Translations under genes and position numbers: made by a program
Shown: positions 1-5,933 of the stretch, in pieces
Layout of the letters: each line of letters begins with the position of its first letter
Numbering within the stretch: the stretch's first letter is position 1
Source of the DNA: Bacteroidales bacterium
GTDB lineage: Bacteria; Bacteroidota; Bacteroidia; Bacteroidales; UBA7960
Direction: 5' to 3'
Assembly (NCBI GenBank): GCA_003555385.1
Contig: PWHO01000008.1
Span: 1 to 6,137, forward strand
Length of the DNA stretch: 6,137 bases
Notes under the pieces: generated by a model
The model's database searches: none
What the model was told of the DNA's origin: nothing
The model's input: only the letters and a program-made list of their open reading frames with translations

Positions 1-235
1 GCTGCAAAGTACTCAGGTCAGTGCGTGAAATACTGTGATTGCATAATGAGCCAAAGCCTGTAGTTACGCCGTATATGGGCTCATCCCCATGCTCGATCCG
101 CTGGTCCAGATAATCCCGGCAGCGGATCACACGATGCCGCGCCTCATCAGAAAGCAGCAGCTGCATATCCGGGTCCAGCACTTTTCGTATGACATCAAAA
201 TCTATGGCCTGAGAATTAATACGATGCGTCTTCAT
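1..235 (-). CDS. hutH: Histidine ammonia-lyase family protein (HutH-like), N-terminal part, cut by the window edge
   Basis: This family uses a self-formed MIO cofactor to remove ammonia from histidine (giving urocanate) or from an aromatic amino acid, in the cytoplasm. Seen: 78 codons from an ATG at 235, reading off the left edge. Residues 55-62 are YGVTTGFG, the N-terminal signature of the family, whose Tyr (here Y55) is the catalytic base known from HutH. The preceding segment (LLLSDEARHRVIRCRDYLD, about 26-44) fits the usual N-terminal helix. The start follows the hisS stop with no gap (TGA|ATG), so the two genes are very likely co-transcribed and translationally coupled. The MIO-forming Ala-Ser-Gly and the substrate-selecting residues lie outside the window, so histidine, phenylalanine or tyrosine lyase, or an aminomutase, cannot be separated. 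Pairing with hisS makes histidine only slightly more likely. The family call is firm; the symbol is tentative. Confidence 0.85.
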   Translation of the reverse strand, partial: MKTHRINSQAIDFDVIRKVLDPDMQLLLSDEARHRVIRCRDYLDQRIEHGDEPIYGVTTGFGSLCNHSISRTDLSTLQ

Positions 236-1627
236 TCAATGTCGTTTTATGTGATATTCTGTAGCGGATACAATTTGCTCAATCTCCTCCGGGGACAATA
301 GCTGCTGTTCCCCGCTGCGCATATTTTTCAGTGAATAAATCCCCTTTTTCATCTCTTCTTCGCCAGCCATCAGCACAAAAGGAATACTGTTTTTATCCGC
401 ATACTGCATTTGTTTTTTCATCTTGGCAGGATCGGGATACATTTCGCAGGCAACCCCTTTGTCGCGCATCCGCTGAAGGAACGGAAGGCAATAGTCCCGC
501 TCTTTCCGGCCGAAGTTTACTGCCATCAGGCGGGTAAAGGTTCCCAGTGTTTCCGGAAAAATATCCAGTGCCTGCATGACATCGTAAATCCTGTCTGCGC
601 CGAAAGAGATGCCGATACCCGACACGTCCTTCAAACCAAAGATACCGGTAAGGTCGTCATAGCGTCCACCTCCGCAAATACTGCCAATGGAAACATCCAA
701 AGCTTTAACCTCGATGATTGCGCCTGTATAATAGTTTAATCCTCTTGCCAGCGTCAGATCAAGTTCAAGCTGACAATCAAGCGAGACACCTGAAACAATA
801 TCAAATACCTCACTGATCTCTTCAAGACCTTTACGCCCGGTTTCCGTTTCTTTCAGAATAACAAGCAGTTGATCAATTTTATCCCGGCTCGTACCTTCCA
901 GGCTCAGCACCGGCATTAACTTTTCCACAGCCACATCGTCAAGGCCCTTTTCCTTTAGCTCCAAAATTACATTGTCAAGCCCGATTTTATCCAGCTTGTC
1001 AATGGCAGTTGTTATGTCAGTCATTTTATCCCCATGCCCAATGTATTCTGTTAACCCGGCCAGAATTTTTCTGTTGTTCAATTTGATTACGACGCGAATA
1101 CCAAGTTTGGAGAAAACCGTATCGATAATCTGCAGAAACTCTGCCTCATTGACCAGCGAATCACTCCCGATCACATCAGCATCACACTGAAAAAACTCCC
1201 TGTAACGACCTTTCTGCGGCCGGTCAGCCCTCCAAACCGGCTGAATCTGATAACGCTTGAACGGAAAAGTGATCTCATTCTGGTGCTGCACTACATATCG
1301 TGCAAACGGAACCGTCAAATCGTACCGCAGGGCTTTTTCGCAGATTTTGGCGGATAAGGGCCCGGCATTTTTTGACTGCCAGATACTGTCGGGAACCTTG
1401 GCAGCAAAATCTCCGGAGTTTAAAATTCTAAAAATCAGCCGGTCGCCTTCTTCGCCATACTTACCCATCAGTGTTGAAAGATTCTCCATGGCTGGGGTCT
1501 CAATCGGCCTGAACCCATGCTTGCGGTATACCGCCTTAATGGTTTCAAATATATAATCCCGCCGGGCAATCTCAACGGGGTTAAAATCCCTGGTTCCTTT
1601 TGGAATTCCTGGTTTTTCTTTTCCCAT
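236..1627 (-). CDS. hisS: Histidine--tRNA ligase (HisRS, class II)
   Basis: Charges tRNA-His with histidine using ATP; a cytoplasmic homodimer in this family. The 463 residues run in the usual order. The N-terminal KGTRDFNP (10-17) leads into motif 1 (PIETPAMENLSTLMGKYGEE, 41-60). LRYDLTVPFARYV (100-112) is the ATP/histidine-binding loop. Motif 2 spans about 123-152, with VWRADRPQKGRYREF at 131-145. The HisRS-specific RGLNYYTG (295-302) carries the catalytic Arg295. The glycine-rich CGGGRYDDL is at 318-326, and motif 3 GIGISFGADR at 337-346. The anticodon-binding domain occupies about 367-455. The protein is longer than the 424-residue E. coli enzyme because of an insertion between motifs 1 and 2, as in Bacteroidota HisRS. 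The ATG at 1627 is the only good start: an in-frame TAA lies 30 bases upstream (1655-1657). No Shine-Dalgarno is visible. First gene of a unit continuing into the ammonia-lyase gene. Confidence 0.97.
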   Translation of the reverse strand: MGKEKPGIPKGTRDFNPVEIARRDYIFETIKAVYRKHGFRPIETPAMENLSTLMGKYGEEGDRLIFRILNSGDFAAKVPDSIWQSKNAGPLSAKICEKALRYDLTVPFARYVVQHQNEITFPFKRYQIQPVWRADRPQKGRYREFFQCDADVIGSDSLVNEAEFLQIIDTVFSKLGIRVVIKLNNRKILAGLTEYIGHGDKMTDITTAIDKLDKIGLDNVILELKEKGLDDVAVEKLMPVLSLEGTSRDKIDQLLVILKETETGRKGLEEISEVFDIVSGVSLDCQLELDLTLARGLNYYTGAIIEVKALDVSIGSICGGGRYDDLTGIFGLKDVSGIGISFGADRIYDVMQALDIFPETLGTFTRLMAVNFGRKERDYCLPFLQRMRDKGVACEMYPDPAKMKKQMQYADKNSIPFVLMAGEEEMKKGIYSLKNMRSGEQQLLSPEEIEQIVSATEYHIKRH

Positions 1628-1649
1628 ACAATAATTGTTTTGAAGGCTA

Positions 1650-1657
1650 CAAAATTA
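1650..1657 (-). promoter_or_regulatory. Candidate promoter -7 box for hisS
   Basis: On the minus strand this reads TAATTTTG, an exact match to the Bacteroidota -7 consensus TAnnTTTG, with its 3' end 22 bases before the hisS ATG. The upstream -33 element is poor: only a GTTTT run (1679-1683, minus strand) lies near the expected distance. Initiation would be expected near 1645, giving a leader of fewer than 20 bases. Inferred from consensus only. Confidence 0.45.
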
Positions 1658-1729
1658 AGCCCTTTTGACAAATATGCTAAAACCGGGGAATAAAATCCGT
1701 AAAACCATTCTTGATTAGTGTATTTTGTT

Positions 1730-1737
1730 TAGATTTG
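1730..1737 (+). promoter_or_regulatory. Candidate promoter -7 box for the NYN/cold-shock gene
   Basis: Reads TAGATTTG, matching TAnnTTTG exactly. A TTG at 1711-1713 lies 16 bases upstream, slightly closer than the usual -33 spacing. If used, initiation near 1744 would leave an unusually long leader of about 175 bases before the ATG at 1921, beginning with the hairpin at 1748-1765. A nearer promoter without a good consensus match is also possible. Confidence 0.35.
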
Positions 1738-1747
1738 CATGGCACAA

Positions 1748-1765
1748 GTAGCCTTTTCAGGCTAC
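1748..1765 (+). repeat. Perfect 7-bp hairpin with a third copy of its arm near the hisS promoter
   Basis: GTAGCCT (1748-1754) and AGGCTAC (1759-1765) are perfect inverted arms around the loop TTTC. A third copy, AGGCTAC, lies at 1644-1650 and shares one base with the hisS -7 box. There is no U-run after the hairpin on the plus strand and no gene ends here, so it is unlikely to be a terminator. It could be a 5' leader structure of the plus-strand gene or a protein-binding site for the divergent pair. Confidence 0.5.
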
Positions 1766-1920
1766 AAGCACCGACCCCAAAAAATATTTTTATTAGCCAA
1801 AAAAGGGGTTTTATGGGTTTAACAGGAATTTAACATTCTGATTGGTCAAAATAAAAAATCGTACATATCTTAAACATTCTCCTTTATTAAACAATTATCC
1901 TACTTTATACTATATAATCA

Positions 1921-2820
1921 ATGAATAGAGAAAAATCCCAAAAATTAACAAGGATAGGTGTATTTTATGATGGCAATTATTTCCTGCACGTAAGCAATTA
2001 CTATAATTATGTACACTCAAGACAAAGACGGCTGAGTATTGCAGGGTTACATGCATTTATCCGACAACAGGTGGCAAAAGAAGAATCTGCGACGACGGAA
2101 CTTTGCCGCATTACGGATGCCCATTATTTCAGGGGCAGAATCAGTGCCCAGGACGCTGCCCAGCGGGGTAACCAGTTGTATTATGAAAGGGTATTTGATG
2201 ATATCCTGATGTCCGAAGGACTGGTCACCCATTATTTTCCGATCAAAAGCTTCCATGGAAAACGGGAGGAAAAAAACGTGGATGTGTATCTTGCGCTGGA
2301 AGCATATGATATGGCCATTTGCGGAAAAATGGATGTGCTGGTACTGATTGCTTCAGACGGGGATTTCGTTCCGCTGATCCGCAAACTGAATGCCATGGGG
2401 ATCAGGGTCATGTTGCTGTGCTGGGATTTTGACTTCACCAACGACGAAGGACAGAAAGTCATTACACGTACTTCACAGGGCTTATTAAAGGAGGTTACCT
2501 ATCCTGTAAAAATGCATGACCTTATCGAGAGCCAGAACGGAAGTACCGACCCTGTGCTGGTAAATTTGTTTGTGCAGGAAGAGTCAAACTCCGGTAATAA
2601 ATCCGTATCACAGGCCGATGAGGTGCATATCGGAGATGTACTCAGTTTGAAAAACGGTTACGGATTCATCAGTTTTCCCAACAATAATCTGTTTTTCCAT
2701 TATACCGATGTGGTTAATGTGGACTTCAGTGATCTGCTTATTGGCGATACGGTTGAATTTACCATTGAGACAAAATACAACGGACAGGATGTGGCTAAAT
2801 CCGTAAAAAAGATCCGGTAA
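1921..2820 (+). CDS. NYN domain (LabA/DUF88-type) predicted ribonuclease with a C-terminal cold-shock-like domain
   Basis: Predicted cytoplasmic RNA-cleaving protein, by family. Seen: 299 residues in two parts. Residues about 11-190 form a PIN-like NYN domain with the expected acidic residues: D17 in FYDGNYF (15-21), D121 in KNVDVYLALEAY (118-129), and D146 and D148 in ASDGDFVPL (144-152). A linker of about 45 residues with little conservation follows. Residues about 236-299 resemble a cold-shock/S1-like OB fold, with an RNP1-like NGYGFI (245-250) and an RNP2-like LFFHYTDV (257-264). NYN domains cleave RNA in characterised members, and cold-shock domains bind single-stranded RNA, so RNA processing or decay is the likely role; the substrate is unknown. 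The ATG at 1921 is the first in frame after a TAA at 1915-1917. It converges on rtcB with 7 bases between the stop codons. No specific gene symbol can be given. Confidence 0.88.
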   Translation: MNREKSQKLTRIGVFYDGNYFLHVSNYYNYVHSRQRRLSIAGLHAFIRQQVAKEESATTELCRITDAHYFRGRISAQDAAQRGNQLYYERVFDDILMSEGLVTHYFPIKSFHGKREEKNVDVYLALEAYDMAICGKMDVLVLIASDGDFVPLIRKLNAMGIRVMLLCWDFDFTNDEGQKVITRTSQGLLKEVTYPVKMHDLIESQNGSTDPVLVNLFVQEESNSGNKSVSQADEVHIGDVLSLKNGYGFISFPNNNLFFHYTDVVNVDFSDLLIGDTVEFTIETKYNGQDVAKSVKKIR

Positions 2821-2827
2821 CTTCTGA

Positions 2828-3997
2828 CTACCCTTTTATCACAGCAAGCGGATTAAGTTCCACCATCACATCCACAAGGTCACGCTGAAGCTCCATCACA
2901 AGGGAAATATCCTTATATGCACCGGCAGCCTCTTCCAGATCGCGCTGGGTCCGGATGGCATGTAATACACCTTTCTCTTCGAGTTTTTTAACCTCAGCGG
3001 CCAGATCCAGTGAACGAATGGCTTCTTTTCGCCCCATATTCCTGCCTGCTCCGTGAGAACAGCTCTCAAAACTATCCGGATTTCCTTTTCCCTTAACGAT
3101 ATAGCTATTGGCACCCTGGCTTCCCGGGATTATACCCGTGGTATTCTTGTCAGCCTTGGTGGCGCCTTTTCTGTGTACAACCACATCTTCACCAAAGTGA
3201 TTTTCAAAAGCCGCATAATTGTGGGCGATGTTAATCATCGGGGCCGTTTTAAAACCCTTGCCGGCAAATGATTCAAACACCCGGATGGTTCTGTCCATCA
3301 TCAGCTTCCGGCTGGCAAATGCAAAATCAACGCAATAGTTCATCTCACGAATGTAACGCCTTCCTTCTTCGCTGTCCAGGGGAAGGTATGCCAGCTGATG
3401 AGACCGGGGAACCGGGCTCTCCCATTTTTCATTTAATATAACCGCCTGCCTGTTGTAGTGATCCGCGACTTGTTTACCAATATTCCGGCTTCCTGAATGG
3501 ATCATAATCCATACTTGACCGTCTGAGCCCTTCTGTATTTCAACGAAATGATTCCCGCCTCCCAGGGTCCCGATCTGGCGGGATGCACTCCGGAATTCAC
3601 GTTCCACAACCGGCATAGGCCCACGCCCGCCCGTCTCCGGCATACGTGCCGGATCCTGGCTGTTTTTATGGTGTCGGTGTCCAAGGGGAATTTGTGATAG
3701 GATTCCGTCTAATATCTCTTTAAGCTGCTTTCTTGACAAATAAGACAGGGAGGTTTGTACCGCACACATGCCGCAACCGATGTCCACCCCCACGGCATTG
3801 GGAACAATCACCTCCCGGGTTGCCATTACCCCCCCGATAGGCATTCCAAAGCCTTTATGGCAATCAGGCATCAGGGCAATGTGTTTAACGGCATAAGGAT
3901 AATTGGCCAGGTTTCTGGCCTGCATCATTGCACCTTCTTCCACATCATCAAGCCACATTTTAATAGGCAGCTTTTCGGTTCCAATGGTTTTTATCAT
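2828..3997 (-). CDS. rtcB: RNA-splicing ligase RtcB
   Basis: Joins RNA 2',3'-cyclic phosphate or 3'-phosphate ends to 5'-hydroxyl ends, using GTP and Mn2+ through an enzyme-GMP intermediate; in bacteria linked to RNA repair. Seen: 389 residues, close to the 408 of E. coli RtcB, with the metal and guanylate ligands in order: D72 and C75 in VGVDIGCGM (69-77), H150 in GTLGGGNHFVEIQ (143-155), H167 in MIHSGSR (165-171) and H259 in NIAHNYA (256-262). The GMP-accepting histidine is H315 in SHGAGR (314-319). MPDCHKGFGMPIGG (43-56) is the usual N-terminal signature. All key residues are present, so the enzyme should be active. The ATG at 3997 is the only normal start after an in-frame TAA at 4025-4027. 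No RtcA, archease or RtcR regulator is in the window. Transcribed divergently from the YchF-like gene and convergently with the NYN gene. Confidence 0.96.
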   Translation of the reverse strand: MIKTIGTEKLPIKMWLDDVEEGAMMQARNLANYPYAVKHIALMPDCHKGFGMPIGGVMATREVIVPNAVGVDIGCGMCAVQTSLSYLSRKQLKEILDGILSQIPLGHRHHKNSQDPARMPETGGRGPMPVVEREFRSASRQIGTLGGGNHFVEIQKGSDGQVWIMIHSGSRNIGKQVADHYNRQAVILNEKWESPVPRSHQLAYLPLDSEEGRRYIREMNYCVDFAFASRKLMMDRTIRVFESFAGKGFKTAPMINIAHNYAAFENHFGEDVVVHRKGATKADKNTTGIIPGSQGANSYIVKGKGNPDSFESCSHGAGRNMGRKEAIRSLDLAAEVKKLEEKGVLHAIRTQRDLEEAAGAYKDISLVMELQRDLVDVMVELNPLAVIKG

Positions 3998-4047
3998 ACC
4001 AATAACATTTAAGTTTGCTGATCCTTAAAATACGGATTTTTCCCCGC

Positions 4048-4073
4048 TTGCCCAAGTGCAGATTGCAGGGCAA
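4048..4073. repeat. Inverted repeat TTGCCC-N14-GGGCAA in the rtcB leader
   Basis: TTGCCC (4048-4053) and GGGCAA (4068-4073) are perfect 6-bp arms. The 14-base spacer holds two TGCA copies (4057-4060 and 4064-4067). The right arm overlaps the start of the candidate rtcB -7 box (4071-4078). It could act as an operator. As an RNA hairpin it would only partly fit in the rtcB leader if transcription begins near 4065. Confidence 0.4.
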
Positions 4074-4078
4074 AAATA
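4071..4078 (-). promoter_or_regulatory. Candidate promoter -7 box for rtcB
   Basis: On the minus strand this is TATTTTTG, an exact TAnnTTTG match, 73 bases before the rtcB ATG. No clear TTTG or TTG is found at the -33 distance. It would give a leader of roughly 65 bases. Confidence 0.4.
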
Positions 4079-4104
4079 TGCAGGTTTCTGTTGATGCATT
4101 TTTG
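4071..4104. promoter_or_regulatory. Imperfect palindrome spanning the rtcB / YchF-like divergent promoters, possible operator
   Basis: The left arm CAAAAATATGCA (4071-4082) pairs with the right arm TGCATTTTTG (4095-4104), with a 2-base TA bulge in the left arm and a 12-base centre. The left arm contains the whole candidate rtcB -7 box, and the right arm ends exactly where the opposing -7 box begins. A dimeric protein binding here could control both genes. The dyad is seen directly; the regulatory role is inferred. Confidence 0.4.
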
Positions 4105-4112
4105 TACCTTTG
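4105..4112 (+). promoter_or_regulatory. Candidate promoter -7 box for the YchF-like gene
   Basis: TACCTTTG is an exact TAnnTTTG match ending 23 bases before the ATG at 4136. Initiation near 4118 would leave a leader of about 18 bases. The -33 region has only a TTTC (4085-4088) at 16 bases. Confidence 0.5.
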
Positions 4113-4135
4113 CCCTTTCAAAAATCTGAACCTTT

Positions 4136-5221
4136 ATGGCGTTACATTGCGGAATCGTTGGCATTGCCGGAGGAGGCAAAACAACTTTGTTCAACTCCCT
4201 TTCTCGCGGCAAAAATACGACAGAACAAACCCACGGCCGTACAAACCTCGGACAGTTCGAGGTGCCCGACCCAAGGCTTGATTCCATTGCCCGGCTGGTC
4301 AAACCAGCGAAAGTGGTTCCAACCACCGTGAATATCATCGACATCCCGGGGCTGACCAAAGGAAGCAGCAACATCAAGGGAGGCACCCAATTTCTGGCTG
4401 ACCTCAGGCAGACCGATGCCATCATTCATGTATTGCGTTGTTTTGATGATGATACCGTTCCACATATGGAAGGGAGCGTCAATCCGCTGCGGGATAAAGA
4501 AATTATTGACCTGGAGCTGGTTTTCAAAGACATGGAAACCGTAGAAAAAAAAATGGAGCGTCTCAGGAAGGTTGCCGCAGTGGGCGATAAAGAGGCGAAG
4601 CACGGTACGGAAATCCTGGGCGGGCTGATGAAGCATTTTGAAAATGGCCAGCCAGCCCGAACCTTTGACATGCAGGAAGCAGACAAAAAGTTTATTGAGG
4701 ATTGTTTCCTGCTTACCATTAAGCCTGTTATATATGTCTGCAACGTGGATGAAGCTTCCGCAGCGAAGGGGAATGCCCATGTGGAAGCTGTCAGGCCGGC
4801 CATCGAAGAGGAAAACAGTGAATTATTGATCATCGCAGCCCTGGCAGAAGCTGAGATTGCCAGCCTGGAAGACGAGAAGGACAGGCAGGATTTCCTTGAA
4901 GACCTGGGGCTCAAAGAGCCAGCGGTAAATAAACTGATCCGGGCAGCCTACCGGACCCTGAACCTTCATACTTTTTTTACCGAAGGGCCGAAAGAAGTCA
5001 GGGCATGGACAATCCGGGCCGGAACCCCGGCTCCAAAGGCCGCCGGGGTAATTCACTCCGACCTGGAAAGAGGCTTCATTCGGGCCGAAGTCAAAACAGC
5101 AGAGGATTTCATCCAACTTGGATCAGAACAGGCATGTAAACAGGCCGGCAAGTTCAATATTGAAGGGAAAAATTATATCGTGAAGGACGGAGACATCTTT
5201 CACGTCCGATTCAACGTCTGA
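4136..5221 (+). CDS. Divergent YchF/OLA1-family nucleotidase (TRAFAC class, C-terminal TGS/DUF933 domain)
   Basis: YchF proteins are ribosome-associated NTPases, often preferring ATP. Seen: 361 residues, the normal YchF length. The P-loop is GIAGGGKTT (9-17) where ordinary YchF has GLPNVGKST. The usual switch I motif around NYPFxTIxPN is missing; TTEQTHGRTNLG (28-39) stands there, before VPDPRLDSI (43-51). G3 is DIPGL (69-73), with hydrophobic L73 where Ras-type GTPases have Gln, as in YchF. HVLRCFDDD is at 98-106. G4 is the non-canonical NVDE (203-206) of the NxxE type linked to relaxed base choice. The C-terminal TGS-like domain (278-361; FFTEGPKEVRAWTIRAG at 280-296, then IHSDLERGFIRAE) is well conserved. 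The ATG follows an in-frame TGA at 4127-4129. I read this as a second, diverged paralogue rather than housekeeping ychF, so I give no symbol. The family call is firm; the paralogue status is inferred. Confidence 0.9.
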   Translation: MALHCGIVGIAGGGKTTLFNSLSRGKNTTEQTHGRTNLGQFEVPDPRLDSIARLVKPAKVVPTTVNIIDIPGLTKGSSNIKGGTQFLADLRQTDAIIHVLRCFDDDTVPHMEGSVNPLRDKEIIDLELVFKDMETVEKKMERLRKVAAVGDKEAKHGTEILGGLMKHFENGQPARTFDMQEADKKFIEDCFLLTIKPVIYVCNVDEASAAKGNAHVEAVRPAIEEENSELLIIAALAEAEIASLEDEKDRQDFLEDLGLKEPAVNKLIRAAYRTLNLHTFFTEGPKEVRAWTIRAGTPAPKAAGVIHSDLERGFIRAEVKTAEDFIQLGSEQACKQAGKFNIEGKNYIVKDGDIFHVRFNV

Positions 5222-5224
5222 TGA

Positions 5225-5376
5225 TCTTCAGCTAGTTCGTTGGCCTTCAGTTAGTTCACTGGCCTTCAGTTAGTTCGCTGGTCTTTAGTTAGTTCGTTGG
5301 CCTTCAGTTAGTTCGCTGGCCTTCAGTTAGTTCGCTGGCCTTCAGTTAGTTCGCTGGCCTTTAGTTTTTCTGATGA
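5225..5376. repeat. Tandem array of a 19-bp unit, seven good copies plus a degenerate eighth
   Basis: The unit is CCTTCAGTTAGTTCGCTGG. Copies start at 5225, 5244, 5263, 5282, 5301, 5320 and 5339. Those at 5263, 5301, 5320 and 5339 are identical. The copy at 5244 differs by one base. The copies at 5225 and 5282 differ by three each and share T at unit positions 1 and 16. A degenerate eighth copy (5358-5376) begins CCTTTAGTT, and a weaker ninth-like segment (5377-5395, 13 of 19 matches) runs into the end of the AHSA1 gene. The array starts three bases after the YchF-like stop and fills the gap between two convergent genes. There are no spacers, so it is not CRISPR. The 19-base period rotates the reading frame and every frame soon meets a stop, so it is not coding. 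Confidence 0.95.
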
Positions 5377-5383
5377 CCTTCAT

Positions 5384-5764
5384 TTACTTCTCAAAAAAAT
5401 CTTTCAGGGAGTCCAGGTAAGATTCATTCCAGCCGTCCAGCATATTGTCATATGCTTCTTCAGGGATTCCGGTGTGCTCAACCTTGATAAGGGTATTTGA
5501 CTTATCCGGAAAAAGTTCGATCAGCACATCTGAAGCATGATCCTCCCCGAAAAACCATTTCTGGCGGATGGCCTTATTTGGCTCAAAAGACACATTCTCC
5601 CCAACGATATTCCCGTCCAGCATTGTAAACATTGAACCGGGCTTATCACTCATCACCGCCGGGTCGCCAGTCCACAGCTCAATGGTAAAAGGATTGATCA
5701 GGGCCCGGTACACCTCCTCAGGACTTGCCTTAATCCGGCGCCGCAACATGATGGATTTTGACAT
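5384..5764 (-). CDS. AHSA1/SRPBCC (START-like) domain protein
   Basis: A small cytoplasmic protein of the Aha1 C-terminal-homology family, whose helix-grip fold makes a hydrophobic ligand pocket; the ligand and role are unknown for most bacterial members. Seen: 126 residues, a complete single domain. The opening strand and helix are MLRRRIKASPEEVYRALINP (6-25), followed by ELWTGDPAVMSDKPGSMFTM (29-48), the turn LDGNIVGENVSFEPN (49-63), IRQKWFF (66-72), and the closing helix MLDGWNESYLDSLKDFFE (108-125), typical of the family. I chose the ATG at 5764. An upstream TTG at 5773 would add only three residues (MFV) and is less likely. There is no signal peptide or membrane segment. The gene converges on the YchF-like gene, and its last codons overlap the decayed end of the 19-bp array. 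No Shine-Dalgarno is seen. Confidence 0.88.
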   Translation of the reverse strand: MSKSIMLRRRIKASPEEVYRALINPFTIELWTGDPAVMSDKPGSMFTMLDGNIVGENVSFEPNKAIRQKWFFGEDHASDVLIELFPDKSNTLIKVEHTGIPEEAYDNMLDGWNESYLDSLKDFFEK

Positions 5765-5853
5765 GACAAACAATTTTTCAAAACAACATAATGATTGAAT
5801 CTACCACGGCCAGGGAGGTTTGTTATACGCAAATCATGCCTCGGCCCACAATT

Positions 5854-5861
5854 CAAAAATA
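5854..5861 (-). promoter_or_regulatory. Candidate promoter -7 box for the AHSA1-domain gene
   Basis: Minus-strand TATTTTTG matches TAnnTTTG exactly and lies 89 bases before the ATG at 5764. No good -33 element is visible. It would imply a leader of about 80 bases. Confidence 0.35.
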
Positions 5862-5933
5862 CAACTTCTTTGCGATTTAATTGCATTTTCGGGGTTTGAA
5901 AGGGGCATTACAGATAGCTACGGCAGTAACGGG

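Noticed and set aside
89..301. 70-codon plus-strand ORF over the hisS / ammonia-lyase junction
   Set aside because: Antisense to two well-supported genes and without recognisable domains.
1775..1818. CCCC-A-run / A-run-GGGG inverted repeat as a terminator or hairpin
   Set aside because: The arms are only four G-C pairs with mostly A-rich, non-pairing interior, and no gene ends here.
1911..1918. TATATAAT as a sigma70-type -10 box before the NYN gene
   Set aside because: It ends two bases before the ATG, leaving no room for a normal start site plus leader, and the Bacteroidota primary sigma factor uses a different consensus. It is probably just AT-rich DNA.
2821..2827. Bidirectional terminator between the NYN gene and rtcB
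   Set aside because: The gap is only 7 bases and I see no GC-rich dyad followed by T-runs on either strand.
4009..4425. 138-codon minus-strand ORF overlapping the YchF-like gene and the divergent promoter
   Set aside because: Antisense shadow of conserved G1-G3 coding sequence, with no family resemblance. The same applies to the minus-strand ORFs at 4142-4780 and 4426-4914.
5225..5376. CRISPR array
   Set aside because: The 19-bp units are directly adjacent with no spacers, and no cas gene is in the window.
5765..5773. TTG start at 5773 for the AHSA1 gene
   Set aside because: An ATG nine bases downstream (5764) gives the usual family N-terminus, and the three extra residues add nothing conserved.
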